NCBI RefSeq assembly: GCF_918697865.1
Contig: NZ_CAKKMV010000010.1
Coordinates: 62,001-126,000, forward strand
Direction: 5' to 3'
DNA from: Massilia sp. Bi118
GTDB taxonomy: Bacteria > Pseudomonadota > Gammaproteobacteria > Burkholderiales > Burkholderiaceae_D
DNA length: 64,000 nt
In this document: one piece after another, positions 28,910 to 37,829 of the stretch
Layout: every line of letters starts with the position of its first letter
Position numbering within the stretch: the stretch's first letter is position 1
Translations under genes and position numbers: made by a program
The notes under the pieces: model-generated
What the model was told of the DNA's origin: nothing
What the model saw: only the letters and a program-made list of their open reading frames with translations
Database searches by the model: none

Positions 28910-29694
28910 GGCGCGTGCTGCAAGGCCTGCTTTTCCTGTTCGTGTGCTGGTCCCAGGCCGCCGGCGCCCAGGCCCTGCGCCTGCCGCCACAGCCGGAAGC
29001 CGGCTTCGCGCCCACGCTCGGCACGCAACTGCCGCTTGGCGCCATGCTGCGCGATGAAGCAGGCGCGCCGATCCGCCTGGGCAGACTGTTCGGCAAGGCG
29101 CCGGTGGTGCTGGTGCCCGGCTACTACAGCTGCCGAAACCTGTGCAGCACCCTGTTCGAAGGCGTGCTGCAGGCGCTGGCGCTGAGCGGGATGGCGCCCG
29201 GCAGCTACCGCCTGGCCGGCTTTTCGATCGATCCGCGCGACGGCGCGCAGGCCGCGGCCGGCAAGCGTGCCGCCTATGCATCGCTGCTGCCGGGCGGCGC
29301 GGCCGACCTGCGCATGTTGACTGGCGATGCGGCCACGCTGGCGCGGCTGGAGCAGGCGCTGGGCTACCGCGCCACCCAGGATGCGGAAAGCGGCGAATTC
29401 GCCCATGCCGCCGGCTTCGTGGTGGCCGACAGGGAAGGGCGCATCGTCCGCTATTTCCCGGGCGTGCGCTTCGAGCCGGCCGCACTGCGCACGGCTTTGC
29501 AGGCGGCGCAGGATGGGCAGCCCGCCGCCGCGAGTTCGCTCGGCCAGCGCCTGCTGCTGCTCTGTTCCCATTACGACCCCGCCACTGGTGCGCACAGCGC
29601 GGCGGCGATGGCGGCGGTACGCACGGTGGCGCTGCTGGCGGCGCTGAGCCTGGGCGGCTGGATATGGTATCGCCGCGCAGGGAGACGGTCATGA
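28906..29694 (+). CDS. SCO1/SenC-family copper chaperone
   Basis: 262 residues: signal peptide (1-22), thioredoxin-like domain with the copper-binding CRNLC (C76, C80) and His167 (FAHAAGF), then a C-terminal membrane helix at about 237-255 (VALLAALSLGGWIWY). This is a SCO protein that loads or reduces the CuA site of oxidase subunit II. A good AGGAGG ribosome site precedes the ATG at 28906. Coupled by ATGA to the subunit II gene, its likely client. Confidence 0.92.
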   Translation: MRRVLQGLLFLFVCWSQAAGAQALRLPPQPEAGFAPTLGTQLPLGAMLRDEAGAPIRLGRLFGKAPVVLVPGYYSCRNLCSTLFEGVLQALALSGMAPGSYRLAGFSIDPRDGAQAAAGKRAAYASLLPGGAADLRMLTGDAATLARLEQALGYRATQDAESGEFAHAAGFVVADREGRIVRYFPGVRFEPAALRTALQAAQDGQPAAASSLGQRLLLLCSHYDPATGAHSAAAMAAVRTVALLAALSLGGWIWYRRAGRRS

Positions 29695-30641
29695 CCGTCC
29701 CCTTCCACCTGCTGCCTGCCGACGGCGCCCAGTCGGCCACCCGCCTGGACAGCCTGGCCCTGTGCCTGCTGCTGCTGACCGGCGCGGTGGTCCTGATCCT
29801 GCTGGTGATGATGATCGCGTTCTGCATCCGCTACCGCGCGGCCTCGCACGCCAACCGTGCCGGCGCGCGCGAGAAGGATCTGGGTCTCGAAGTGGCCTGG
29901 ACCCTGATCCCGCTGCTGCTTTTCCTCGGTCTGTACGCCTGGGGCGCGGTCGATTACGCCGCCCTGTACAGGCCCGACCCGGCCGCCACGCCGGTCTTCG
30001 TGGTCGCCAAGCAGTGGATGTGGAAGGCCGAGCACCGCAACGGCCGGCGCGAGGTCGGCGAGCTGCACCTGCCACTGGGACGCCCGGTGCGCCTGGTGCT
30101 CACCTCCCAGGACGTGATCCACAGCTTCTTCGTGCCCGACTTCCGCATCAAGCAGGACGCGGTGCCGGGGCGCTACACCTCGATCGGCTTCACGCCCAGC
30201 AAGGCCGGCGAGTACCGCCTGTTTTGCGCCGAGTTCTGCGGCACCGAGCACGCCATGATGACGGGGAAGATCGTGGTCCAGCCGCCAGCGGAATTCGCGC
30301 GCTGGCTGGCCGAGGGGCCGCGCCAGCCCGGCATGGCGCAGCGCGGCTTCGCGCTGTTCCGCAGCTACGGCTGCAGCGGCTGCCACGCGGCGGGGTCGAA
30401 CGTGCATGCGCCGGATCTCACCAATCTGCTGGGACGGCGCGTGCACCTGCAGGACGGCCGCGAGCTGGTCGCCGACGAAGCCTATGTGCGCGACTCCATC
30501 CTGGTGCCGCGCAAGGACGTGGTGGCCGGCTACGAACCCATCATGCCTTCCTTCGCCGGCCAGATCGGCGAGGAAGACCTGCTGGCGATCATCGAATACA
30601 TCAGGGAGAGCGGACATGACGAGCGCGCAGAGCGACCTTGA
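29691..30641 (+). CDS. ctaC: caa3-type cytochrome c oxidase subunit II with fused cytochrome c
   Basis: 316 residues. Two N-terminal helices (about 23-45 and 65-83), then the cupredoxin domain with a full CuA site: His144 (HSFFVPDF), C179, C183, H187 and M190 ([12 protein letters not shown]), and WMW (electron entry) near 106. A C-terminal cytochrome c domain has CSGCH at 228-232 and a distal-Met candidate IMPSF. The fused cytochrome marks it as caa3 type and lets it take electrons directly from ACIII. It overlaps subunit I by 26 nt. No signal peptide is obvious beyond the first helix. Confidence 0.95.
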   Translation: MTVPFHLLPADGAQSATRLDSLALCLLLLTGAVVLILLVMMIAFCIRYRAASHANRAGAREKDLGLEVAWTLIPLLLFLGLYAWGAVDYAALYRPDPAATPVFVVAKQWMWKAEHRNGRREVGELHLPLGRPVRLVLTSQDVIHSFFVPDFRIKQDAVPGRYTSIGFTPSKAGEYRLFCAEFCGTEHAMMTGKIVVQPPAEFARWLAEGPRQPGMAQRGFALFRSYGCSGCHAAGSNVHAPDLTNLLGRRVHLQDGRELVADEAYVRDSILVPRKDVVAGYEPIMPSFAGQIGEEDLLAIIEYIRESGHDERAERP

Positions 30642-32244
30642 GCTCGAAGAGAAGGGCGAGAAGGCCGGCGCCAGCTACCTGAAGGAGGGCTACACGCTGT
30701 GGTCCTGGCTCGGTACGAAGGACCACAAGCGCATCGCGATCCTGTATGCGGTGTCGATCACGCTGTTCTTCTTCCTCGGCGGCGTGGCGGCGGCGCTGAT
30801 CCGCCTGGAGCTGGCCACGCCCCAGGGCGACCTGGTGAGCGCGGATACCTACAACAAGCTGTTCACCGCCCACGGCGTGATCATGGTCTGGCTGTTCCTG
30901 ATTCCTTCGATCCCGTCCGTGCTGGGGAATTTCCTGATGCCGCTGATGATCGGCGCGCGCGACCTGGCCTTCCCGCGCCTGAACCTGGCCAGCTGGTACC
31001 TGTACATGGCGGGTGGCGCCATCGTCCTGTGGGCGCTGCTGGCCGGCGGCGTCGACACCGGCTGGACTTTCTATACCCCGTTCTCGACCATGTTCTCGAA
31101 CTCGCACGTGGTGCTGTGCCTGGTGGGGGTGCTGGTGGTCGGCTTCTCCTCGATCCTGACGGGCCTGAACTTCATCGTCACCGTGCACACCATGCGCGCG
31201 CCCGGCATGGGCTGGTTCCGGTTGCCGCTGTTCGTGTGGGCGAATTACGCGACCTCACTGATCCTGGTGCTGGCCACGCCGGTGCTGGCGATGACCCTGA
31301 TCCTGGTGGCGATCGAGCGCCTGTTCCAGGTCGGGATCTTCGACCCCGCGCTGGGCGGCGACCCGCTGCTGTTCCAGCACCTGTTCTGGTTCTACTCGCA
31401 TCCGGCCGTCTACATCATGGTGCTGCCGGCAATGGGCGTGGCCAGCGAGATCATCCCCTGCTACGCGCGCCGTCCGGTGTTCGGCTACCGCTTCATGGCC
31501 TACGCGATCCTGGCCATCGGCGTGATCGGCTTCCTGGTCTGGGGCCACCACATGTTCGTCAGCGGCCAGTCGGTGTATGCGGGCATGGTGTTCTCGCTGC
31601 TGTCCTTCATGGTCGCGGTGCCCTCGGCCATCAAGGTCTTCAACTGGACCGCCACCCTGTACAAGGGCCGGATCACCTTTGGTGCGCCGATGCTGTACGC
31701 GCTCGGCTTCGTCGGCCTGTTCACGGTCGGCGGCCTGACCGGCCTGTTCCTGGCCGCGCTGGCGCTCGACGTGCACCTGTCCGACACTTATTTTGTGGTG
31801 GCCCACTTCCACTACATCATGGTCGGCGGCTCGGTGATGGCCTACCTGGGCGGCATCCACTTCTGGTGGCCGAAGATCACCGGCCGCATGTACTCGGAAG
31901 CCTGGGGCAGGGTGGCGGCGCTGGTGATTTTCGCCGGCTTCAACCTCACCTTTTTCCCGCAATACCTGCTGGGCTATGCCGGCATGCCGCGCCGCTACCA
32001 CAGCTATCCGGAAGAATTCCAGATGCTGCACGTGCTGTCCTCGGCCGGCGCGGTGCTGCTCGCGGTCGGCTACCTGCTGCCCCTCGGCTACCTGGGCTGG
32101 TCGCTGCGCTACGGCCGCAAGGCGCCATCGAATCCATGGCAGGCCACCGGCCTCGAATGGCAGACGGCCTCCCCGCCGCCCGAGCACAACTTCGCCCAGC
32201 AGCCGGTGGTGGTGCGCGAGCCTTACGCATACGCTAGCAAATGA
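30616..32244 (+). CDS. ctaD: Cytochrome c oxidase subunit I (A2-type heme-copper oxidase)
   Basis: 542 residues, twelve membrane helices. Heme ligands are visible ([21 protein letters not shown]), and CuB ligands in GHHMF. The CuB histidine/tyrosine pair lies in Y260-S-H-P-A-V-Y266 with no glutamate (A1 oxidases have GHPEVY). YSHPXV is the recognised signature of A2 oxidases, in which the tyrosine-serine pair replaces the helix VI glutamate at the end of the D proton channel. It reduces oxygen to water with proton pumping. Starts 26 nt inside subunit II; ends in ATGA with subunit III. Confidence 0.96.
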   Translation: MTSAQSDLELEEKGEKAGASYLKEGYTLWSWLGTKDHKRIAILYAVSITLFFFLGGVAAALIRLELATPQGDLVSADTYNKLFTAHGVIMVWLFLIPSIPSVLGNFLMPLMIGARDLAFPRLNLASWYLYMAGGAIVLWALLAGGVDTGWTFYTPFSTMFSNSHVVLCLVGVLVVGFSSILTGLNFIVTVHTMRAPGMGWFRLPLFVWANYATSLILVLATPVLAMTLILVAIERLFQVGIFDPALGGDPLLFQHLFWFYSHPAVYIMVLPAMGVASEIIPCYARRPVFGYRFMAYAILAIGVIGFLVWGHHMFVSGQSVYAGMVFSLLSFMVAVPSAIKVFNWTATLYKGRITFGAPMLYALGFVGLFTVGGLTGLFLAALALDVHLSDTYFVVAHFHYIMVGGSVMAYLGGIHFWWPKITGRMYSEAWGRVAALVIFAGFNLTFFPQYLLGYAGMPRRYHSYPEEFQMLHVLSSAGAVLLAVGYLLPLGYLGWSLRYGRKAPSNPWQATGLEWQTASPPPEHNFAQQPVVVREPYAYASK

Positions 32245-32924
32245 GCGAGCAAATGAGCGCCATGGACACGGTCAAGCAGCCCCACGCCGAGCAGTTCAGC
32301 AGCCGCGCGCAGCAGGACTTCGCGTCCACCTTCGGCATGTGGGTCTTCATCGCCAGCGAGCTGCTGTTTTTCGGCCCGCTGCTGTTCGGCTACCTCTACC
32401 TGCGCGTGCACTACCCGGCAGCCAGCGCGGCGGCCAGCCGCCATACCGATTTCCTGCTCGGCACCGTCAACACCGCCGTGCTCCTGACCAGCAGCTTCCT
32501 GATAGCGCTGGCCGGTCATGCGGCCAAGGGCGGACGGCGGCCGCAGGCTTCAAAACTGCTGCTGGCGGTGGCGGCGCTGGGCATCGCCTTCCTTGTCATC
32601 AAGGGCTTCGAATACCGCAGCGAATTCCAGGAACAGCTGTTCCCGGGCGTGGATTTCCATCCTCAACATGGTGGACATCCGCAGGAGCAGCCCGGCATGG
32701 AGCTGTTCTTCATCCTCTACTTCGCGCTGACTGGATTGCACGCCCTGCACCTGACGATCGGCATCATGGTCTGCATCGTGCTGGCCTTTCTGCTGCGCCG
32801 TCCCGCGCCGGCGGCGCCGTCCGGCGAAGCGGTCGAAATCGCCGGCCTGTACTGGCATTTCGTCGACCTGGTGTGGATCTTCCTGTATCCGCTGCTCTAC
32901 CTGGTCGGCAGGGCGGGGGGCTAG
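32241..32924 (+). CDS. ctaE: Cytochrome c oxidase subunit III
   Basis: 227 residues with five to seven membrane helices, including [20 protein letters not shown] (about 32-51, with the conserved glutamate) and [13 protein letters not shown] near 157 with the family HALH. The [20 protein letters not shown]-terminus is diagnostic. Starts inside the ctaD stop (ATGA); subunit IV follows after 1 nt. Confidence 0.94.
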   Translation: MSEQMSAMDTVKQPHAEQFSSRAQQDFASTFGMWVFIASELLFFGPLLFGYLYLRVHYPAASAAASRHTDFLLGTVNTAVLLTSSFLIALAGHAAKGGRRPQASKLLLAVAALGIAFLVIKGFEYRSEFQEQLFPGVDFHPQHGGHPQEQPGMELFFILYFALTGLHALHLTIGIMVCIVLAFLLRRPAPAAPSGEAVEIAGLYWHFVDLVWIFLYPLLYLVGRAGG

Positions 32925-32925
32925 C

Positions 32926-33255
32926 ATGGAACGCGGCACTCGCCCCATCGTACTGACCTGGCTGGCGCTGCTGGCCCTGCTGGCGCTGAGCGCGGGCACG
33001 GCCTGGATCCCGCTGGGCTGGATCAATACCGCGATCGGCCTGGCGGTGGCGACCGTGAAGGCGCTGCTGGTGGCCGTCGTCTTCATGCGCCTGCGCGCCG
33101 GCCATCCGCTGCTGCGCATGACGGCGCTGGCTGGCCTGCTGACCATGGCGCTGCTGTTCCTGCTGTCGGGCGCCGACTATGCCACCCGCACCGAAGCGCC
33201 GGCGCCGTGGCAGCAGCCGTCGACGGTGGCGCCGCGCCTCGGCGCGCATGAGTAA
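32926..33255 (+). CDS. ctaF: Cytochrome c oxidase subunit IV (bacterial type)
   Basis: 109 residues with three membrane helices and the VATVKALLVAVVFMRLR segment typical of prokaryotic COX4 (COX4_pro). Last gene of the respiratory operon. Its stop directly abuts the stop of the convergent GH1-like gene at 33256, so there is no intergenic terminator. Confidence 0.9.
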   Translation: MERGTRPIVLTWLALLALLALSAGTAWIPLGWINTAIGLAVATVKALLVAVVFMRLRAGHPLLRMTALAGLLTMALLFLLSGADYATRTEAPAPWQQPSTVAPRLGAHE

Positions 33256-34431
33256 TTAGACGGCGCCGAGCTTGCCGTTCCAGTCCGCGATCAGCTTTGC
33301 GTAGGCTTCCCCGACCGGCCGTATCCTGCGCTCCAGGTCGAACAGGCCGCGCGGATTGACCACGCCGCGCTGTTCGCGCAGCTCGATGTTCCAGTCCACC
33401 TGGTCGGTGAGCGAGTACCAGGTGAAACCGGTGACGGCAACGCCGGCCCGCTTCAGGCCCCGCACCAGCGCCCATTGCTTCGCCAGCCAGGCGCAGGCTT
33501 CGCCGTCCGGACCGTCGTCGCGGTTGGTTTCGGTGTGCATCAGCGGCAGGCGGTAGCGCTCCGCGTATTCCCTGGCGATAAGGGCATAGCCCAGCAGCTC
33601 GTCCACCGGCCGCATGCTGCCGTCCGTATCCACGTGGTGTTCGTTGGAGCGGTAGTAGTCGGTGCCGAGGATGCAGTGCTCGTGCAGGGCATGCGTTTCG
33701 AAGAAGCGCAGCTCGTCCTCCAGCATCCCGTTGTCCAGCACAAAGCTGCGCAAGTCAGGTTCCAGCGTGCGTCCGTAATTCAGGTCGAGCGAAAGGAAGC
33801 GCCGCAGGTTGCGCGTTTCGGCGATGGTCTCCGCCTCGGGGGCGGTGGCGTGGAAGTATTCGCTGGATTCGCTCTGGATGAAGACCGCATCGGCTTGCCG
33901 GCCGCGGATCGCGTGCATGGCCAGCAGGTTGGCCTTGACCAGGTGTTTCAAGGCCGTGACATAGGCGCGCTCGCCGGACAGCTGTTCGTTCCACAAGCCG
34001 TAGAGGGCCGAAAAGCGTGCGCACACGTACATCTCGTTGACCGGCGTGTACAGGCGCACCCATGGATAACGGCGTGCAAAATCGGCCGCATAAACCGCGA
34101 ACAGCGCCGGGAAATCCGGATTCTGGAAATTGCCGACCCAGTCCGGCACGCCGAAGTGGCACAGGTCGGTGATCGGCTCGATACCGAGCCGCCGCAGCTC
34201 ACCGAAGGCCCGGTCGGCAAAGTCCCAGTCGTAGCGCCCGGGACCCAGCCAGCTGCGGTGCAGCGGCACGCCGTAGCGCAAGAAGCGGATGCCGAGCCGG
34301 CGGGCCAGTTCGAAGTCGCGCTGCCAGTGGTCGTAGTGGCCGCATTCGGCCATCTGGTCGCGGCGGATGCGGCCATGGGCAATGGTCGGATTGCTGTTCT
34401 CGACCCCGCTGGCGAACATGAATGGGATCAT
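33256..34431 (-). CDS. Family 1 glycoside hydrolase-like TIM-barrel protein
   Basis: 391 residues, no signal peptide. The fold follows GH1 (FASGVENSNP start; HYDHWQRDFELARRLGIRF; RYGVPLHRSWLGPG). The acid/base motif is T129-P-V-N-E133 and a nucleophile candidate is E301 in HTETN, where classical GH1 has ENG; the exact TENG form is altered and the protein is shorter than beta-glucosidases (about 450). FTWYSLTDQVDW near the C-terminus is the GH1 substrate-site tryptophan region. It is the last gene of the oxidoreductase operon and overlaps the hydroxy-acid oxidase by ATGA, which hints that the pathway starts from, or makes, a glycoside or sugar derivative. Confidence 0.82.
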   Translation of the reverse strand: MIPFMFASGVENSNPTIAHGRIRRDQMAECGHYDHWQRDFELARRLGIRFLRYGVPLHRSWLGPGRYDWDFADRAFGELRRLGIEPITDLCHFGVPDWVGNFQNPDFPALFAVYAADFARRYPWVRLYTPVNEMYVCARFSALYGLWNEQLSGERAYVTALKHLVKANLLAMHAIRGRQADAVFIQSESSEYFHATAPEAETIAETRNLRRFLSLDLNYGRTLEPDLRSFVLDNGMLEDELRFFETHALHEHCILGTDYYRSNEHHVDTDGSMRPVDELLGYALIAREYAERYRLPLMHTETNRDDGPDGEACAWLAKQWALVRGLKRAGVAVTGFTWYSLTDQVDWNIELREQRGVVNPRGLFDLERRIRPVGEAYAKLIADWNGKLGAV

Positions 34432-35588
34432 CGGCGGCCCCCGAGCGGTGGCTGTGCGGTGACCACGCCGGGCGGCACTTCGGCCACGCTGGACAGGCCG
34501 GTCAGCATCATGCAGTCCTGCAGCTCCTGCTCGAACAGGGTCAGGGCGCAATGCACGCCGTCGCGGCCCTTCGCCGCCAGTCCGTACAGGCAGGCGCGCC
34601 CGCTCAGGCATGCTGAAGCGCCCAGGCCCAGCGCCTTGACGATGTCGCCGCCGGTGCGGATACCGCCGTCGAACAGGATCTCGATGCGGCCGCCGACCGC
34701 CTCGGCAATCTGCGGCAGCACCGAGATCGAAGACGGTGCGCTGTCCAGCTGGCGGCCGCCATGGTTGGAAACGATGATGGCGTCGGCGCCGATATCGAGG
34801 GCACTGCGCGCGTCGTCCGGATGCATCACGCCTTTCAGGATCAGCTTGCGCGGCCACTGCCTGCGCACCCAGCGCACGGTGTCGAGGTCGAAGGTCGGGT
34901 CGAACTGGGCCTCGATCCATTTCGACAGCGAGCCCACCGAACCGCCTTCCTCGATCTCGTGTTCGAGGTTGCCGAAGGTGTGGCGCTTGCTGCCCGTCAT
35001 GCCGGCCAGCCAGCGCGGGTGGGTCAGCATGTCCAGCACGTTCTTCGGCGTGAGCCGCGGCGGCACCCCCAGTCCTTCCTTCTCGTCGGCCCAGCGCTTG
35101 CCCTGGGTGTGCAGGTCGATGGTCAGCACCAGCGCCGAACAGCCGGCCTGCTCGGCGCGGCGGATCAGGCTCTCGTTGACCTTCTTGTCCTTCATGAGAT
35201 AGAGCTGGAACCAGAAGGGTTTTCCTGTGGCCTCGGCCACGTCCTCGATCGAGTTGATCGAGCAGGTCGACAGGCAGTAGGGCACGCCGTAGTCGGCCGC
35301 CGCACGCGCCGCCTCGCACTCGCCGTTCGGCCACATCAGGCCGGCCAGGCCGGTCGGCCCGATGGCCAGCGGGATGCGAGCCGGGTCGCCGGCCATGCTG
35401 ACGACAGTGTCGCGGCTGGCCACGTTGCGCAGGCTGTGCTGGCGCAGCGCGAGGGCGCGCATGTCGTCGAGGTTGCGCTGCACCGTCAGCTGCTGCTCGC
35501 TGCCGCCGTGGATGTAGTCGAAAAGCACCGCTGGCAGGCGTTCACGGGCCAGGGTCTCGAGGTCGAAGATGCTGGCGATTTTGCTCAT
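34428..35588 (-). CDS. FMN-dependent alpha-hydroxy-acid oxidase/dehydrogenase
   Basis: 386 residues of the LldD/glycolate oxidase family. Catalytic residues are in place: K252 (LILKG), H276 and R279 in SNHGGRQ, DGGIRTGGD for the FMN phosphate, and the loop with LYLMKDKK. It oxidises a 2-hydroxy acid to a 2-oxo acid with electrons to oxygen or quinone; the acid itself is not evident. Coupled to the GMC gene (1-nt gap upstream) and to the GH1-like gene (ATGA). Confidence 0.92.
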   Translation of the reverse strand: MSKIASIFDLETLARERLPAVLFDYIHGGSEQQLTVQRNLDDMRALALRQHSLRNVASRDTVVSMAGDPARIPLAIGPTGLAGLMWPNGECEAARAAADYGVPYCLSTCSINSIEDVAEATGKPFWFQLYLMKDKKVNESLIRRAEQAGCSALVLTIDLHTQGKRWADEKEGLGVPPRLTPKNVLDMLTHPRWLAGMTGSKRHTFGNLEHEIEEGGSVGSLSKWIEAQFDPTFDLDTVRWVRRQWPRKLILKGVMHPDDARSALDIGADAIIVSNHGGRQLDSAPSSISVLPQIAEAVGGRIEILFDGGIRTGGDIVKALGLGASACLSGRACLYGLAAKGRDGVHCALTLFEQELQDCMMLTGLSSVAEVPPGVVTAQPPLGGRR

Positions 35589-35589
35589 T

Positions 35590-37221
35590 TCATAGTTCTC
35601 CGCGTGCGGCCAGGGTCCGGATACGGTCGCCGATGCGGCAGGCCAGGGCCTGGATCGTGAGGGAAGGATTGACGCCGCCGCAGGTCGGGAACAGCGAGCC
35701 GTCGCAGATCCACAGGTTGCGCACGTCCCAGCTGCGGCCGTCGGCGTCGACCACGCTGTTATCAGGACGATTGCCCATGCGGCAGCTGCCGAGGATGTGG
35801 CTGGTGTCCTCGCTGGTCCACAGGTCCTTGCCGCCGGCCGCTTCCAGCATGCGGCCCATGAAGTCCAGCGCGTGCTGCTGCATGCGGCGGTCGTTGCTTG
35901 AATAGCCGAAAGCGACGTGGGCGATTGGCAGGCCGTGGCGGTCGCGTTCTTCGGCCAGCATGACGCGGTTGCAGGCGCGCGGCTCGGTCTCGGCCACCGC
36001 CACCAGGCCGCTCATGTGGTTGTAGTCGCGCATGGCTTCGCGCAGCGGCATGCCCCACAGCCCGCGCGAGGTGGCGACCAGCTGGGCCCAGGCGCGCGGC
36101 AGCGGGCCCTGGCTCATGAAGGCATAGCCGCCGTCGAAATCCTTGCCGGCGTCGGCGTAGTTCCAGTGCTCGCAGACGGCCATGTTGGGCGGCCCCTTGT
36201 TCCAGCGGATTTCCTCGTCGAAGCGCGCCCACACGCCGGGGCCGGCGTGGGTGGTCAGATGGGTGCCGACCAGGCCGGAACTGTTGGCCAGGCCTTGCGG
36301 GAAGCGCGGACAGGCGGAGTTCAGCAGCAGCCGCGGGGTCTCGATCGCATAGCCGGCCACCACCACGTTGCGGGCGCGCTGGAAGCGCCAGCGCTCGTCG
36401 CGGACGTAATGCACGCCGCTGGCCAGGCCATCCTCGCCCAGTTCGATACGGCCGGCCATGGCGAGGTCGCGCACCTCGGCGCCGGCGCGCAGGGCGCGCG
36501 GAATCCACACCACCAGCGCGCTCTGCTTGGCATTCGTCGAGCAGCCGAAATTGCAGAAGCCGCGGTAGACGCAGGGCGGCGATTTGCCGCGCGGCGCGGA
36601 GACGGTGGCCAGCGGCACCGGCGCCCATTTCACGCCCATGCGTTCCGCGCCGCGCGCCAGCACCAGGCCGGCGGCGTTCATCTCGTGCTCGTGGTAGGGA
36701 TAGCGGCGGTGCGGCGGGCCCCAGGGATAGCGCAGCGGACCGGCAATCGCCAGCGCGCGCTCGGCCTCTTCGTAATAGGGCGCCAGCTCCTCGTAGCTGA
36801 GCGGCCAGTCGACGCCGTAGCCCAGCAGGCTGCGCGAGCGGAACCACTCGGGACGGAAGCGCAAGGAGATCATGCTGAAGTGGACCGTCGAGCCGCCCAC
36901 GCCCCAGCCGGAGTTGTTGCCGCCGAGGGCGATCGGGTCGTCGCCGCTGGTGAGGCGCTCGTCCAGCCAGTACAGCTGCTGCTGGGATTCCTCGTCGGAG
37001 GCGAAGTCCTCCAATGGGCGCCAGAACGGCCCGGCTTCGAGCACGACCACCGAGAAACCGGCTTCGGCCAGCTTGCAGGCCAGGGTGGCGCCGCCGGCGC
37101 CGGCGCCGACGATGGCGAAGTCGACCGCTTCATCGTCGCCGTATTCGCGCATGGGCGTCCAGCCGCCGCGTGCGAACACGTCGGGTGCGCGTCCTTGTCC
37201 GGTGCGTGGCTGGCGGTTCAT
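35590..37221 (-). CDS. GMC-family FAD-dependent oxidoreductase
   Basis: 543 residues from the ATG at 37221. The FAD loop GAGAGG is at 39-44, a Cys-rich insert CVYRGFCNFGC lies near 232-242 (seen in the gluconate/fructose-type membrane dehydrogenases), and the C-terminal block SHILGSCRMG ... DGSLFP ... GGVNPSLTI is the GMC signature. With the adjacent subunit 3-like gene (ATGA overlap) it should form a sugar or alcohol dehydrogenase of the gluconate 2-dehydrogenase class. The usual third subunit, a multiheme cytochrome c, is missing from this cluster. There is no signal peptide on this subunit; export would be by piggy-back if at all. Confidence 0.92.
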   Translation of the reverse strand: MNRQPRTGQGRAPDVFARGGWTPMREYGDDEAVDFAIVGAGAGGATLACKLAEAGFSVVVLEAGPFWRPLEDFASDEESQQQLYWLDERLTSGDDPIALGGNNSGWGVGGSTVHFSMISLRFRPEWFRSRSLLGYGVDWPLSYEELAPYYEEAERALAIAGPLRYPWGPPHRRYPYHEHEMNAAGLVLARGAERMGVKWAPVPLATVSAPRGKSPPCVYRGFCNFGCSTNAKQSALVVWIPRALRAGAEVRDLAMAGRIELGEDGLASGVHYVRDERWRFQRARNVVVAGYAIETPRLLLNSACPRFPQGLANSSGLVGTHLTTHAGPGVWARFDEEIRWNKGPPNMAVCEHWNYADAGKDFDGGYAFMSQGPLPRAWAQLVATSRGLWGMPLREAMRDYNHMSGLVAVAETEPRACNRVMLAEERDRHGLPIAHVAFGYSSNDRRMQQHALDFMGRMLEAAGGKDLWTSEDTSHILGSCRMGNRPDNSVVDADGRSWDVRNLWICDGSLFPTCGGVNPSLTIQALACRIGDRIRTLAARGEL

Positions 37222-37829
37222 CGGCGGGCTTCCTTTGCCTCCCACGGATCGCGGCTGTCGAAGCCGAGGCGCACGTAGCCGCGCGGGCTGGCCGGGCCGC
37301 CGAAGCCGATCTCGTTCCAGGCCAAGGGATGCGCGTAGTAGATGCCGGCGGCGGCTTTCAGCAGCCAGTGGGTAAAAAAGCGCTCGGCGTGCACGGCTTG
37401 CCATTGCGGTGAGCGCGCCTCGTTCGCGGCCAGCGCCTGCAGCAGCGCGTCCTGTTCCGCGCCGTCGAGCGTGGTGAAGCCGCGACCATGGCGGACCTGC
37501 GCTTCATCGGCGAGGGCGGCCAGGCCCAGGCGCCAGCATTCGCGCAAGGGCGGCATGTCCGGATGGCGGTAGCCTTCGCCGCGATTCTCGTGCAGCATGG
37601 CGTCGATCCAGGGCGTGATCGGGATCGGTTCCGCGCGGTCGGGTTGGGGCAGAAGGCGGCGGTTGACGGCTTCGAGCAAATCCCACTCGGCTTCGCTGAG
37701 GAAGCGGCGCGGCGGAACCCGATGCAGACGCTGGGCCAGGACGCTGCGGGTGGTGTCGTCGAAGGAGGGGCTGTCCCATTTCGCCAGCACCTCGTAGCCC
37801 GGATAACGCGCGGGATGATGGGACTTCAT
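37218..37829 (-). CDS. Gluconate 2-dehydrogenase subunit 3-like protein
   Basis: 203 residues from the ATG at 37829. The FLSEAEWDLLEAVNRRLLPQ segment (about 43-62) and the closing GIYYAHPLAWNEIGFGGPA with PRGYVRLG are the family pattern of gluconate_2-dh3, the small partner of GMC dehydrogenases. No twin-arginine signal peptide is seen at the N-terminus (MKSHHPARYPGYEVLAKWD), unlike typical members, so the complex may stay in the cytoplasm. ATGA overlaps at both ends. Confidence 0.88.
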   Translation of the reverse strand: MKSHHPARYPGYEVLAKWDSPSFDDTTRSVLAQRLHRVPPRRFLSEAEWDLLEAVNRRLLPQPDRAEPIPITPWIDAMLHENRGEGYRHPDMPPLRECWRLGLAALADEAQVRHGRGFTTLDGAEQDALLQALAANEARSPQWQAVHAERFFTHWLLKAAAGIYYAHPLAWNEIGFGGPASPRGYVRLGFDSRDPWEAKEARR

